A stretch of 64,000 bases of DNA, taken from Nannocystis bainbridge (GTDB taxonomy: Bacteria; Myxococcota_A; Polyangia; Nannocystales; Nannocystaceae). Every line of letters starts with the position of its first letter. The stretch's first letter is position 1. A program made the position numbers and the translations under genes. The DNA lies in the NCBI RefSeq assembly GCF_028368995.1, contig NZ_JAQNDL010000003.1, positions 930,001-994,000 on the forward strand. The letters run 5' to 3'. Below the pieces are notes generated by a model. The model saw nothing but the letters and a program-made list of their open reading frames with translations. It had not been told where the DNA came from and did no database searches. Below, one piece after another: positions 44,390 through 52,822 of the stretch.

Positions 44390-45130
44390 TCACGCCGGCG
44401 CCCGCCAGGCCCCGCGCAGCGCCAGCGTCGCTGGCGGCTGGATCGCCTCGTGGTGCAGCTTGCCCATCAGCTGGAACAAGTTGAACACCACCACCGTCGC
44501 CAGCGCGCCCAGCTTGCTCACCGTCCCGAACACCGGCGGCCACAGACACAGCGCCGTGCACCAGCCCGCCACGGCAGGCAGCCCCACCACCAGCGCCGCC
44601 GTCAGCCCCATCAGCTTGCGCCGCCACCGGCGCGGATCGGCGTCGGCGACCAGCATGCCGTCTGGCCCTTGGGACAGCCACACCCGATCGCCGGTCCCGA
44701 TCGACACCTCGACCGCGCGCGTCCACCCGGCCGCGCGGGTCGCTGGCGCGCGTGCGGCCGCGAACGCCTCCGGGCCCGGGCAGGCCGCTGCTGCCCGCTG
44801 GCGCGCTCGCTCGACCCACACCGTCCCGCCGGCCAGCCCGACCTGCTCGCCCTCGATCGCCACCACCCCGCCGAGCACCTCGCCCTCGTACGCGCGGTCG
44901 TGGAACCAGATCGCGGCGTCGCCCTTCGAGCGGCCGACCTGGCGCACCCGGTGGATCGCCACCTGTCCTGCGGGACCTGTCCCTTCGACCACCACGCCGA
45001 CCCGCGCCTGCGCGCCCCAGCGCCCCAGCAGCCGCCGGCACTCGCCCCACCCGGCCGCCGCGATCAGCAGCGTGTTGAGCCAGAAGATCGCCAGCGCCGC
45101 GTACGCCAGCCAGGCCGGGAACCCGCTCAC
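44390..45130 (-). CDS. Membrane protein of unknown function, coupled to a desaturase
   Basis: 246 residues. One N-terminal helix (about 4-26), a soluble middle of ~150 residues with strand-like segments (VGVVVEGTGPAGQVAIHRVR, AIEGEQVGLAGGTVWVERAR), then one or two C-terminal helices (about 175-215). This resembles E3-ligase-like/GIDE membrane proteins in layout, but I cannot confirm it. The start codon overlaps the desaturase stop (ATGA, 45127-45130), so the two are translated together and a lipid-related role is plausible. Repeat-family words occur at 44960-44995. Confidence 0.7.
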   Translation of the reverse strand: MSGFPAWLAYAALAIFWLNTLLIAAAGWGECRRLLGRWGAQARVGVVVEGTGPAGQVAIHRVRQVGRSKGDAAIWFHDRAYEGEVLGGVVAIEGEQVGLAGGTVWVERARQRAAAACPGPEAFAAARAPATRAAGWTRAVEVSIGTGDRVWLSQGPDGMLVADADPRRWRRKLMGLTAALVVGLPAVAGWCTALCLWPPVFGTVSKLGALATVVVFNLFQLMGKLHHEAIQPPATLALRGAWRAPA

Positions 45131-46134
45131 GCCGCCGCTCCTTCGGGGCCCGACTGCTCGCGGGCCGCCTGCTGCTCCGCCGCCGCGCGCCGCTCTCCGC
45201 GGGCCGCCTGCTCGTCCTCACCGCCGGCGCGCGCGCGCACCGACGGCCGCCGGCGCGGCAGCAAGAACGTGCGCAGCAGGTACAGCACCATGCTCGGCTC
45301 GTCGAGGCGCGGCTCGATGCGCGGCGCCACTTCTCGGCGGTGGGCCTCGGCCAGCTCGGTCCAGTGCAGCCCGGCGCGGTTGTGGTGGATCGTGTGGTAG
45401 CCGTTGTTGCACATGATCCAGTTGAACCACCGGCCGACGAAGTTGCGCGAGTGGTTCCACTCGCTCGACGGGTCGGTCGCGTCGTGCTGGATCAGGTTGA
45501 TGCGGAGGATGCAGCGCGCCCCGTACAGCTGCGGCAGGACGATGAACAGCAGCGCGCCCCAAAAATCGTAGAGCAGCGCTGCCCCGGTCAGCCCGAACGC
45601 CACGATCGTCTCGGTCATGTACTGGCGCACGAAGCCCTGCTGCTTCGTCACCTTGGCCCAGCGCCCGACCCCCGCGAACGTGTTGGGCCCGGCGATGTTG
45701 GGGAAGTGGATCAGGTTGAGCAGGTGCCAGCGGAACGCCACGTGCGACGGGTCGGCCCAGTCGGGCTGGCCGTCGTCGGCGAAGTGGTGGTGCACCAGGT
45801 TGTGCGCCGGCACGTTGGCCGAGGCCGGGTACAGCACGCCGAAGCTCAGCACGCTGCGCCAGACCAGGTTGAGCCGGTGCGAGTGGAAGATCCCGCGGTG
45901 CATGTGATTGTGGATCACGACCGCGTTGAGGAAGCTCAGCAGGCACGCCAGCACGAACGGCAGCGGGTGGCGGCACGCCGGCACGAAGTACATCAGCGCC
46001 AGCAGCCCGAGGTACGCGCCGACGATCCCGACCTGGCGCCACTCCTCTGGCTGGCGCACGAGCCAGGTCTCGCGCTCGCGCTCGCGCTCGTGCGCAGCCG
46101 GCTTCGCACCGGCGAGTTCGCCCTGGGACGCCAT
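45127..46134 (-). CDS. Fatty acid desaturase, membrane di-iron type
   Basis: 335 residues. Histidine boxes: HNHMH (in VVIHNHMHRGIFHSHRLN), HNLVHHHFADD and GYHTIHHNRAGLHW, together the eight-His metal site of acyl-lipid or acyl-CoA desaturases. Helices surround these boxes (LPFVLACLLSFLNAVVIHN). It introduces a double bond in membrane fatty acids, at a position that cannot be read. The C-terminus is a charged, Ala/Arg/Gln-rich cytoplasmic tail of ~40 residues. TATGGT (complement of 46144-46149) ends 9 bases before the ATG. It diverges from a second desaturase across 121 bases. Confidence 0.9.
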   Translation of the reverse strand: MASQGELAGAKPAAHERERERETWLVRQPEEWRQVGIVGAYLGLLALMYFVPACRHPLPFVLACLLSFLNAVVIHNHMHRGIFHSHRLNLVWRSVLSFGVLYPASANVPAHNLVHHHFADDGQPDWADPSHVAFRWHLLNLIHFPNIAGPNTFAGVGRWAKVTKQQGFVRQYMTETIVAFGLTGAALLYDFWGALLFIVLPQLYGARCILRINLIQHDATDPSSEWNHSRNFVGRWFNWIMCNNGYHTIHHNRAGLHWTELAEAHRREVAPRIEPRLDEPSMVLYLLRTFLLPRRRPSVRARAGGEDEQAARGERRAAAEQQAAREQSGPEGAAA

Positions 46135-46255
46135 CGCCGCGGCACCATACTGCGACGACCGGAAGGCCTCAATCTCCGCGCGCGTGGGGACAATCTCGAC
46201 GCGCCCCTGCGCGCGTGATATCCCTGCCCCGCGCCTGTCGGCGCCCGTCTGCACC

Positions 46256-47101
46256 GTGACCGCCCACACCGGCATCGCCACCAACCTCTCCACGTGGCTC
46301 ACCGCGCAGCCCTCGGTCCAGTACCGCAGGAACCCGTGGTTTTACTTCCTTTACGACGGCGGCTACCTGCTGGCCTTCCTCGCGCTCGACGCCTGGATCC
46401 TCGCCACCGGCCAGGCCCCGCTGGTCCAGTGGCAGTGGTGGTACCTGGGGCTGCTCCCGGGCGTCATCTACTGCCACATCCTGCTCAACGTCTTCATCCA
46501 CAACTGCTGCCACGGCAACTTCCCGCGCCCGATCAACCGCCTGATCGGCGAGGTCGCCGGCGTCCTCGTCATCACCCGCTACGCCTCGTGGGAGATCATC
46601 CACCAGCGGCACCACCGCTTCTCCGACGACCCCGAGCGTGACCCGCACCACGTGATGCCGAGCTTCTGGCGCTTCCTCGCCCGGACGATGCTCGTCAACG
46701 TCGAGAAGCAGCTGCAGAACCAGGCCTACGACCAGTTCGGCGACACCCCCGAGATGCGCCGGCGCGAGCAGCTGCGCAGCGTGCTCAGCTTCTCGGTCAT
46801 GATCCCGCTCAACCTCGCGTTCTGGCTGCTGCTCGGCCCCGAGGCGTTCTTCTTCCTGTGGCTGCCGGCCCAGGCCGTCGGCTGGGTCCACGTCGCCCAC
46901 TTCAACTGGGCCACCCACAACGCCCACTCGCCGACCGGCGACTACAAGCCCGTCAACCTCGACCACGGCCTCTACTGGCTCGGCAACCGCGTCTTGTTCG
47001 GCCTCTACATGCACGCCAACCACCACAAGCGGGCCAACATCTTCAACCCGGCCAAGATGGACGAGGTCATGGCGCGCCGGGCCGCCGCCCGCGCCCAGTA
47101 G
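46256..47101 (+). CDS. Fatty acid desaturase/hydroxylase, membrane di-iron type
   Basis: 281 residues from GTG 46256. His boxes are HNCCH (FIHNCCHGNF), HQRHH (EIIHQRHHRFSDD) and HANHHKRANIF, with a further NWATHNAHSP. It belongs to the same superfamily as the divergent gene but is not a close copy, so it probably modifies a different position or lipid. The start is uncertain: the frame stays open upstream, and a CTG at 46235 would place TATCCC (46219-46224) at the short spacing seen elsewhere. A repeat array follows the stop. Confidence 0.87.
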   Translation: MTAHTGIATNLSTWLTAQPSVQYRRNPWFYFLYDGGYLLAFLALDAWILATGQAPLVQWQWWYLGLLPGVIYCHILLNVFIHNCCHGNFPRPINRLIGEVAGVLVITRYASWEIIHQRHHRFSDDPERDPHHVMPSFWRFLARTMLVNVEKQLQNQAYDQFGDTPEMRRREQLRSVLSFSVMIPLNLAFWLLLGPEAFFFLWLPAQAVGWVHVAHFNWATHNAHSPTGDYKPVNLDHGLYWLGNRVLFGLYMHANHHKRANIFNPAKMDEVMARRAAARAQ

Positions 47102-47104
47102 CTC

Positions 47105-47190
47105 GCTGTCCGTTCGGGCATGCTCCTCGGAGCATGCCCGTTCGCGCATGTGCGATCGGACATGCCCGTTCGCACATGTCCCTCAGGCCA
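47105..47190. repeat. 14-bp palindrome array between desaturase and lipocalin-like gene (7 positions)
   Basis: Register positions 47105, 47119, 47133, 47147, 47161, 47175 and 47189 (GCTGTCC, CATGCTC, CATGCCC, CATGTGC, CATGCCC, CATGTCC, CACCACC). The period is exactly 14. The last unit reaches into the 3-prime end of the convergent gene. Spacers GTTCG and CTCGG make TTCG-type loops. Confidence 0.93.
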
Positions 47191-48235
47191 CCACCGGCAC
47201 CCCGTGCCCGGCCTCGTCGGTCAGGATCTCGAACGCCGCGCGATCGCTGCTGAGCGCGACCGTCGGCTTGCCCGGCCGCCGCACCTGCAGCTCGCAGCGG
47301 GCGATCTTGCTGTTGAGGCAGGTCTTGACCCCGCCGGGGGGGTTGCCGTACGCGAGCCCGACGAAGGCCGCGCGCGGGGCGGAGATCCGCGCCTCGACCG
47401 CGACCTCGCGGGTCTGCGACGCCAGCGTCCAGGTGAACTCGGACCCACCGAGCGCCACCTCGCCGCGGGCTCGCGCCGCCTGCCACAGCGAGTTGAGCGC
47501 GAACTGCTCGCCCTCGAGCCGCAGCACCAGCAGCGTCATCGGCGGGGTCCACAGCGGCCCGAACTTCAGCCGCGCCGTCGCGCACTCGAGGAAGCTGTCC
47601 GGCGCGCCGTCGAAACCGGCCACCTGGCCCCACGCGTAGCGGTCGGTGTGACGCGCGCCCCAGTTGTGCGACTGACTGCCGGTCCACCCGTCGATCGCGT
47701 GCGCCTCGCCGTCGACCGTGATCGTGCCGGTGAAGGCCGCGTTCGGCGAGCCGACCAGCGACTTGGCCTTGGGGAACCCGCCGGCGTAGAGGTTGGCCGG
47801 CAGCAGCAGCAACGGCGGCTCGGGGCTGGTGTACGCCAGCTCCCAGGCGAACGTATGCGCCGCCCCGACGACCGCGCCCCGCAGGCCGCGATCGTCCAAC
47901 ACGGCCTCGCCGACGCGCACGTCGAGCCGGTCGCGGGCGAACGCGCAGCGCTGCCACGGCACCACCTGCTTGGCCGCGGCGATGCTGCCGCGCTCGCCGT
48001 CGAACCAGATCGACCACAGCTCGCCGACGGCCCGATCCGGCTGTCCTTTGGGACAGAAGATGGTGTAGCGGATCCACCACGCCAGCGGCCGCGTCGGGTG
48101 GTTGGCCCGCTGGAAGTAGCTCTCGTAGTGTCCCGCCGTCGCGGCAGGATCGAAGCGGCAGGCGTTCCAGCGGTCGCGGTCGACGGGCACGCGGCGAGCG
48201 TGCCGCGAGCCCCCACCGCTGTCCACGGCCGCCAT
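47183..48235 (-). CDS. Lipocalin-like protein, CrtC/AttH-type fold suspected
   Basis: 350 residues, soluble, no signal. Two halves of beta-rich sequence: RPLAWWIRYTIFCPKGQPDR and VGELWSIWFDGERGSIAAAK, then INGWTGSQ-like DGWTGSQSHNWGARHTDRYA and WGQVAGFDGAPDSFLECATA. The paired halves with a central NWGxxH motif resemble the CrtC (carotenoid hydratase) / AttH double-lipocalin proteins that handle hydrophobic ligands. Its place beside two desaturases fits a lipid role. Function is inferred from fold resemblance only. Start at 48235; a longer frame upstream adds poorly conserved residues. Confidence 0.68.
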   Translation of the reverse strand: MAAVDSGGGSRHARRVPVDRDRWNACRFDPAATAGHYESYFQRANHPTRPLAWWIRYTIFCPKGQPDRAVGELWSIWFDGERGSIAAAKQVVPWQRCAFARDRLDVRVGEAVLDDRGLRGAVVGAAHTFAWELAYTSPEPPLLLLPANLYAGGFPKAKSLVGSPNAAFTGTITVDGEAHAIDGWTGSQSHNWGARHTDRYAWGQVAGFDGAPDSFLECATARLKFGPLWTPPMTLLVLRLEGEQFALNSLWQAARARGEVALGGSEFTWTLASQTREVAVEARISAPRAAFVGLAYGNPPGGVKTCLNSKIARCELQVRRPGKPTVALSSDRAAFEILTDEAGHGVPVVA

Positions 48236-48461
48236 CTCACGATCGGCGAAACCCTCTACGTCACCGCATCGACCGGTGATGTCCCGAAGCACCCGAGTCG
48301 CCACTGCGACGACCGGCGGTGCCCCCGACGCGCGCCCGGGTCGTCGCCCCACCGCCGGGCCGCGCGAAGCAATCGCCTCGCACCGGCGCGCCCTGTCGCG
48401 CAGGGCCGGCGACCGCCGCGTCGCTGGTCAAACGCCGCGAATTTTGGCACTCCTGCGGACC

Positions 48462-49298
48462 GTGGCCCTCGCGCCTCAGCTCGCGGTCGTCGCCTGGCTC
48501 GCCCTCGCCGCGGCCCCGCTCGAGCTGCAGACCGACGCCGTCGATCCGCGCCTCACCGAAGCCGGCCTGCGCGCGCGCGTCGGCGACGACCTCGACGCGT
48601 GGACGCTCCGCGTCCGCCCCGGCCCGACCGAGCGCGAGCTCGAAGTCCGCCTGCGCGGCCCCGACGGCGCCACGCGCACGCGCCGGCTGATCCTCTCCGG
48701 CACCACCCGCGAAGACCGCAGCCGCGAGCTCGCCGCCAGCCTCACCCTGCTCATGGATGAGGCTTCGGCCCCCCCACGCGGAGGCAAGCCCGCGACACCG
48801 CCCCCACCCGCGCCTCGCGCCCCGACGTCGGGCTGGCTCGGCCTCGGTCCGCGCGTCGAAGCCGGCCCCAAGCTCGCCGAGGGCGGCGTCGACGTGATGG
48901 GCGGCGCCTGGCTGCTGCGCGATCACCTGCAACCGATCGCCAGCCTCGGCCTCGGCGGCGCCGCGCCCGAGGACGTGTCCCTGTTTCACCTCCGCTTCGG
49001 CGGCGGGCTGGCCGCCGGCGCCTCGCTGCTCGACCGGCGGATCTGGCTCGGAGGACATGTCCTCGCCCACGCGCTGCGCTCGCGACTCCGCGAGCGCGAT
49101 CATCTCCGCGTCGACTGGATGGCGTCGACGGAGATCGGCGCGACCCTGCAATACCGCGGTCGGCGCCTGTTCCTCGGCGCCCGCACCGGGGTCGATCTCG
49201 TGCTGCCGCCGCGTCCGGTGCCAGGCCACGGGGCGCGGATCCGGCGCGGTCCGGCGCAGTGGGTGCTCGGCCTCGTCGTCGGCGTCGTCTTCGGCTGA
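48462..49298 (+). CDS. Exported protein with outer-membrane-like C-terminal half
   Basis: 278 residues from GTG. A short hydrophobic start (VALAPQLAVVAWLALAAAPL) looks like a signal peptide. A strand-rich segment follows to about residue 95, then a Pro linker, then an alternating beta region (WLGLGPRVEAGPKLAEGGVD, MGGAWLLRDHLQPIASLGLG, FLGARTGVDLVLPPR) ending WVLGLVVGVVFG, as in small outer-membrane beta barrels. The start is uncertain: TTG 48444 and codons upstream are also in frame. A GGACATGTCC core at 49054-49063 encodes GGHVLA. It precedes the sigma factor gene by 71 bases. Unknown role. Confidence 0.6.
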   Translation: MALAPQLAVVAWLALAAAPLELQTDAVDPRLTEAGLRARVGDDLDAWTLRVRPGPTERELEVRLRGPDGATRTRRLILSGTTREDRSRELAASLTLLMDEASAPPRGGKPATPPPPAPRAPTSGWLGLGPRVEAGPKLAEGGVDVMGGAWLLRDHLQPIASLGLGGAAPEDVSLFHLRFGGGLAAGASLLDRRIWLGGHVLAHALRSRLRERDHLRVDWMASTEIGATLQYRGRRLFLGARTGVDLVLPPRPVPGHGARIRRGPAQWVLGLVVGVVFG

Positions 49299-49353
49299 GC
49301 GGCCTTGGATTTGTCGCGGCCGACCCGGTCTATAGCTACGTGTTCAGCTCCGC

Positions 49354-49359
49354 TACACT
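49354..49359 (+). promoter_or_regulatory. -10 box of the ECF sigma gene
   Basis: TACACT ends 10 bases before the ATG. No GGAAC-type -35 element is visible, so there is no sign in the sequence of autoregulation by an ECF sigma factor. Confidence 0.4.
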
Positions 49360-49369
49360 CTGGCCGGCC

Positions 49370-49942
49370 ATGACCTCGCGGGCCGCAGTCAGGGACGTGG
49401 AGAGCGCCGCCGTCCTGGCGGCCGCGCAGGACGGCGACAGGGCCGCCCAGGCCGCGATCTTCGAGGCCTACAAGGAACGGGTCGCCCGCCAGGTGTTCCG
49501 CATGACCGGCGACGCGTCGTCGGTCGACGACCTGGTCCAGGAGGTCTTCATCTCCGCCTTCTCGGCCCTCGGTCGGTTCCGCGGCGACGCCCAGCTCGGC
49601 ACCTGGCTCTACACCATCGCCGCCAACCGCGTGCGCAACTGGTGGGACTCCCAGCGCCGCCGCCGTCGCCGCGAGGACATCGCCTCGGCCCACGCCGACG
49701 ACCCCGTGGCCACCCCCGAGGCCGACCTCGAGGCCCGCCAGCAGCGCGACCACCTCTATCGCGCGCTCGGCGAGCTGCCCGACAAGCTGCGCGAGTCGTT
49801 CGTCGCCCGCGCGATCGAGGGCATGAATTTGCACGAGGCCTCGGCCGCGCTCGGCGTGCCGATCAGCACCGTCTCTTACCGCACCCGTCGCGCCGAACAG
49901 ATGCTGTGCGCCGCCCTGGGGATCCCCTGGAGGGATGAATGA
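49370..49942 (+). CDS. ECF-type RNA polymerase sigma factor
   Basis: 190 residues, the usual length. Region 2 (about 30-100) has AIFEAYKERVARQVFRMTGD, SVDDLVQEVFISAFSALGRF and GTWLYTIAANRVRNWWDSQR. Region 4 (about 130-185) has LPDKLRESFVARAIEGMNLH and SAALGVPISTVSYRTRRAEQ. It redirects RNA polymerase to promoters that cannot be identified here. The stop overlaps the next start (ATGA, 49939-49942), the usual layout with an anti-sigma factor. An Arg-rich run (RRRRRRED) separates regions 2 and 4. Confidence 0.94.
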   Translation: MTSRAAVRDVESAAVLAAAQDGDRAAQAAIFEAYKERVARQVFRMTGDASSVDDLVQEVFISAFSALGRFRGDAQLGTWLYTIAANRVRNWWDSQRRRRRREDIASAHADDPVATPEADLEARQQRDHLYRALGELPDKLRESFVARAIEGMNLHEASAALGVPISTVSYRTRRAEQMLCAALGIPWRDE

Positions 49943-50859
49943 GCCCCGATTTTCGCCCCGCCCCCGGCGAGCCCGCCGTCCGTTCGCCCGAGCTGCTGCG
50001 CCTGGTCCAGGCCGCCCGAGTCGCGCCACCACCTGTCCTCAAGGCCAGCTCAGACGCCGTGTTCGCCGGCTTCCAGGCCCGCCGCCGCGACCGTCGCCGC
50101 CTGGTCGTCGGCGCCGCCGTGGCCGTCGCCGCCGCCGTGGCGCTGCTCTGGGCCCGCCCTTCGTTCATGTCCTCCAGGACAGGTACTTTGGAACCTGTCG
50201 CAACGAACAGCATGCAGGCACCCCACGTCGCGCCGCTGCCGGTCCTGGCCGAAGCCGTGCGCGTGGTCGCCGAGGAGGGCCCGCCCGCGGGCGTTCGCGG
50301 CGAGTGGCAGGTCGAGCTCGGCGACGGCCGCTACGACGTCACCGTCGCCGCCCACGCTGGCCCCGAGCTGCTGCGCGTCGACACGGCCGGCGGCACCGTC
50401 GAGATCGCCCAGGGCCGGGTCGTCATCGTCGTCGCCGGCGCCCGCACCGAGGCCGTCCTGCGCACCGGCGTGGCCACGTGGATCGCCCCCGGCGGCGCCC
50501 GCACCCCGCTCGCCGTCGCCCCGGCCGAGGCCAGCCTCGACGACGCACCTGACCCGAAGGCCAGCCCGTCCGACCTCGCCCGCCACGCCGACGCCCTGCT
50601 GGCCGCCGGCCGCCGCGACGCCGCCATCCGCGTGCTCGACCTGCTCGTCACCACCCACCCGGACAGCCCCCCGGCCCGCGCCGCCCTGCTCGACCTGGCC
50701 CGCCTCCTCAAGGCCGCCTCGCGCGCCGACGAGGCCCGCTGCGCCTACGCGCTCTACCTGGCCCGCTACCCAGGCAAGGAGCAGCTCGCCGATGAGGTCG
50801 AAGCCGCCCTGAGCCGCCTCGGCCCCGGCCCCGCCTGCACCGACCTGCGCCCGCGCTGA
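49939..50859 (+). CDS. Membrane anti-sigma/FecR-like protein with C-terminal TPR
   Basis: 306 residues. A cytoplasmic N-terminus (~60 residues, where an anti-sigma domain would bind), one membrane helix (about 58-74, VVGAAVAVAAAVALLWA), a periplasmic FecR-like beta segment (about 115-200, VELGDGRYDVTVAAHAGPEL, EIAQGRVVIVVAG) and tetratricopeptide-like helices at the end (DLARHADALLAAGRRDAAIR, ARCAYALYLARYPGKEQLAD). I infer an anti-sigma partner from the four-base overlap; no zinc HxxxCxxC motif is seen. Residues just after the helix come from three 14-bp repeat units (50164-50200). Confidence 0.78.
   Translation: MSPDFRPAPGEPAVRSPELLRLVQAARVAPPPVLKASSDAVFAGFQARRRDRRRLVVGAAVAVAAAVALLWARPSFMSSRTGTLEPVATNSMQAPHVAPLPVLAEAVRVVAEEGPPAGVRGEWQVELGDGRYDVTVAAHAGPELLRVDTAGGTVEIAQGRVVIVVAGARTEAVLRTGVATWIAPGGARTPLAVAPAEASLDDAPDPKASPSDLARHADALLAAGRRDAAIRVLDLLVTTHPDSPPARAALLDLARLLKAASRADEARCAYALYLARYPGKEQLADEVEAALSRLGPGPACTDLRPR
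50164..50200. repeat. Three 14-bp palindrome units inside the anti-sigma-like gene
   Basis: Cores at 50166 (CATGTCC), 50180 (CAGGTAC) and 50194 (CCTGTCG), each 14 bases apart; the first two form CATGTCC-TCCA-GGACAGG. They encode SFMSSRTGTLEPVATN directly after the membrane helix. Confidence 0.82.
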
Positions 50860-50868
50860 CGCGCCGAG

Positions 50869-50930
50869 CCTGTCCGTAGGTCATGTCCCTACGGACATGT
50901 TCGTGCGGACCTGTCCATTCGAACATGTCC
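50869..50930. repeat. 14-bp palindrome array after the sigma operon (5 units)
   Basis: Cores at 50869 (CCTGTCC), 50882, 50896, 50910 and 50924 (CATGTCC, CATGTTC, CCTGTCC, CATGTCC); the first step is 13 bases and the others 14. It starts 10 bases after the stop and lies between convergent units. Confidence 0.92.
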
Positions 50931-50994
50931 CGAAAGCACGAGAGCGGTCGACGCGTCCTCGGACCCGTCGACCGCCCACAGCGAGCCGCCCCGC

Positions 50995-52029
50995 TTACTC
51001 CTCGAGCTGCTCCAGCTTCTTGCGCACCCCGAACGGCACCGCCAGGCGCACGCGGAAGCCGTCGACCTGGAAGAATTGGCGGATGACCGTCTCGTTGATG
51101 GCCGCCGCGCGGTGGGCGATCGTCTGCAGATCCTTGAGCATCGGCATCACCGCCTTGCCGACGCCCTGGAACTCCTCGCTGAGCTTGCGCAGGTTCTTCA
51201 CCGCCGCGCTGCCGTCGGCCATCATCGACTCGACCTTGCTCGTATCGACCGCGTCGATGAGCTTCTCGACCTTGGCCAGCGCGCGGTCGCCGTCGACGAA
51301 CAGTTGCTTGCCCTTGGTGATCAGCCCTGGCACTTCACGCCGGAGCTCGGCGAGCACCGCGTCGCCGTTGTCGATCATGCGACCGATCTTGGGGTTCTCG
51401 AGGTGCGCCCGCGTCGCCTTGACGATCGCGCGCAGGTCCTCGCGGTTCTCGGCCAGCATCTCCTTCGTGGTGGTGAGCATCGTCTCGACGTCGCCGAGCA
51501 TGCGATCGAGGCGCTCTTTGGGCAGCCCGCCCTCGTCGAGCGCCTTTGTCAGCGCATCGAAGCGCTTGACGATGCGGACCACGGGGCCGTAGAGCGCCTC
51601 GTCGCCCTCGACCACCCCGTTCATCGCGTTGAGCGCCTCGCCGATGTCGACGCTCGGGTCGACGCAGGGGATCTCCGCCCCGGGCGGCAGCGTCGTCCCG
51701 CTGTCGGGCTGGCGCAGGTGCAAGAATTTCTCGCCGAGCAGGCCCTTCATCTGCGGCGACGCGCAAGTCTCGGCGAAGATCGGCACATCCGGGTTGATGC
51801 GCAGCTCGAGCAGCGCCTTGTTGCCGTCGATCCCGATCTTCTTGATCTGCCCGATCTGCACCCCGGCGATGCGGACCGCGTTGCCTTCGACCAGGCCGCC
51901 CGCGTCGTCGAGGTGGAGGCGGTAGTAGGTCCCCGCCTTGGGCAACGCGCCGAGCGTCCACGCCAGCCCGGCCAGCGCGGCCAGGGTCACCGTGACGAAG
52001 ATTGCGAGGGTTAGGTAGCGCGTGTTCAT
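50995..52029 (-). CDS. mlaD: MCE/MlaD-family lipid-transfer protein
   Basis: 344 residues. Membrane anchor (about 7-29), then one MCE domain (about 35-120: YYRLHLDDAGGLVEGNAVRI, GVQIGQIKKI, LLGEKFLHLRQPDSG), then long helices (about 135-310) that should form the barrel and needle seen in MCE proteins. It carries phospholipids between membranes in the periplasm. Longer than enterobacterial MlaD (~180), as is common in other phyla. Last gene of mlaE-mlaE-mlaF-mlaD; 8 bases after mlaF. Confidence 0.9.
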   Translation of the reverse strand: MNTRYLTLAIFVTVTLAALAGLAWTLGALPKAGTYYRLHLDDAGGLVEGNAVRIAGVQIGQIKKIGIDGNKALLELRINPDVPIFAETCASPQMKGLLGEKFLHLRQPDSGTTLPPGAEIPCVDPSVDIGEALNAMNGVVEGDEALYGPVVRIVKRFDALTKALDEGGLPKERLDRMLGDVETMLTTTKEMLAENREDLRAIVKATRAHLENPKIGRMIDNGDAVLAELRREVPGLITKGKQLFVDGDRALAKVEKLIDAVDTSKVESMMADGSAAVKNLRKLSEEFQGVGKAVMPMLKDLQTIAHRAAAINETVIRQFFQVDGFRVRLAVPFGVRKKLEQLEE

Positions 52030-52037
52030 GCTTCACC

Positions 52038-52820
52038 TCACAGGACCTGGATCGGCCCCTTCGTGGATCGATCGAAAAATTGATTGATGGCCTCGCCGTT
52101 CGACCGGAGCACCTGCTCCTTGGTCCCGAACGTCTGCAGCACACCCTTGTAGAGCAGCCCGATGTGGCTGGCGATGGTGCGCGCCTCGGCGGTGTCGTGG
52201 CTGATGACCACGAACGTCATGTTGTACCGGCGGTGCAGATCGAGGATCAGGTCGTCGAGCGTCGCCGACATCACCGGGTCGAGGCCCGACGACGGCTCGT
52301 CGCACAGCACGATCCTCGGCTGCAGCGCGATCGCCCGGGCGAACGCCACCCGCTTGCGCATCCCGCCGCTCAGCTCCGCCGGCATCTTGCGCTGCACGTC
52401 CTTCAGCCCGACCGCGTCCAGGTACTCCTTGACCCGCTGCGCGATCTCCGTCTCCGACATCTTCTCGTGCTGCCGCAGCGGGAACGCCACGTTGTCGCCG
52501 ACGCACATGTCGTCGAACAGCGCCCCGTCCTGGAACAGCATCCCGAACTTGCGGCGCAGCGCGAACAGCTTGTCGCGGTCGGCCGAGCGGCGCTCGTCGA
52601 GCGCCGTGATGTCCTCGCCCTCGATGAAGATCCGGCCCGAGTCCGGCTTCATCAGCCCGACCAGGCAGCGCAGCAGCACCGACTTGCCCGTGCCCGACGG
52701 CCCGAGCATCACCAGGATCTTGCCTGCGGGCAGCACCAGCGACACCTCGTGCAGCACGCGGTTGGGCCCGAACGACTTGCAGACCCTCTCGAGCGTGATC
52801 GCTGGCGCTTGCTCGGCCAT
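52038..52820 (-). CDS. mlaF: Mla-type ABC ATPase
   Basis: 260 residues, ATPase of the MCE lipid transporter. Walker A is MLGPSGTGKSVLL (near 35-47), the Q-loop is FGMLFQDGALFDDMCVGDNV as in MlaF, the signature LSGGMRKRVAFARAI, Walker B IVLCDEPSSGLDPV and the H-loop VISHDTAEA. LSGGM rather than LSGGQ is typical of this subfamily. Starts at the ATG 2 bases after the second permease gene. Confidence 0.94.
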   Translation of the reverse strand: MAEQAPAITLERVCKSFGPNRVLHEVSLVLPAGKILVMLGPSGTGKSVLLRCLVGLMKPDSGRIFIEGEDITALDERRSADRDKLFALRRKFGMLFQDGALFDDMCVGDNVAFPLRQHEKMSETEIAQRVKEYLDAVGLKDVQRKMPAELSGGMRKRVAFARAIALQPRIVLCDEPSSGLDPVMSATLDDLILDLHRRYNMTFVVISHDTAEARTIASHIGLLYKGVLQTFGTKEQVLRSNGEAINQFFDRSTKGPIQVL

Positions 52821-52822
52821 CC

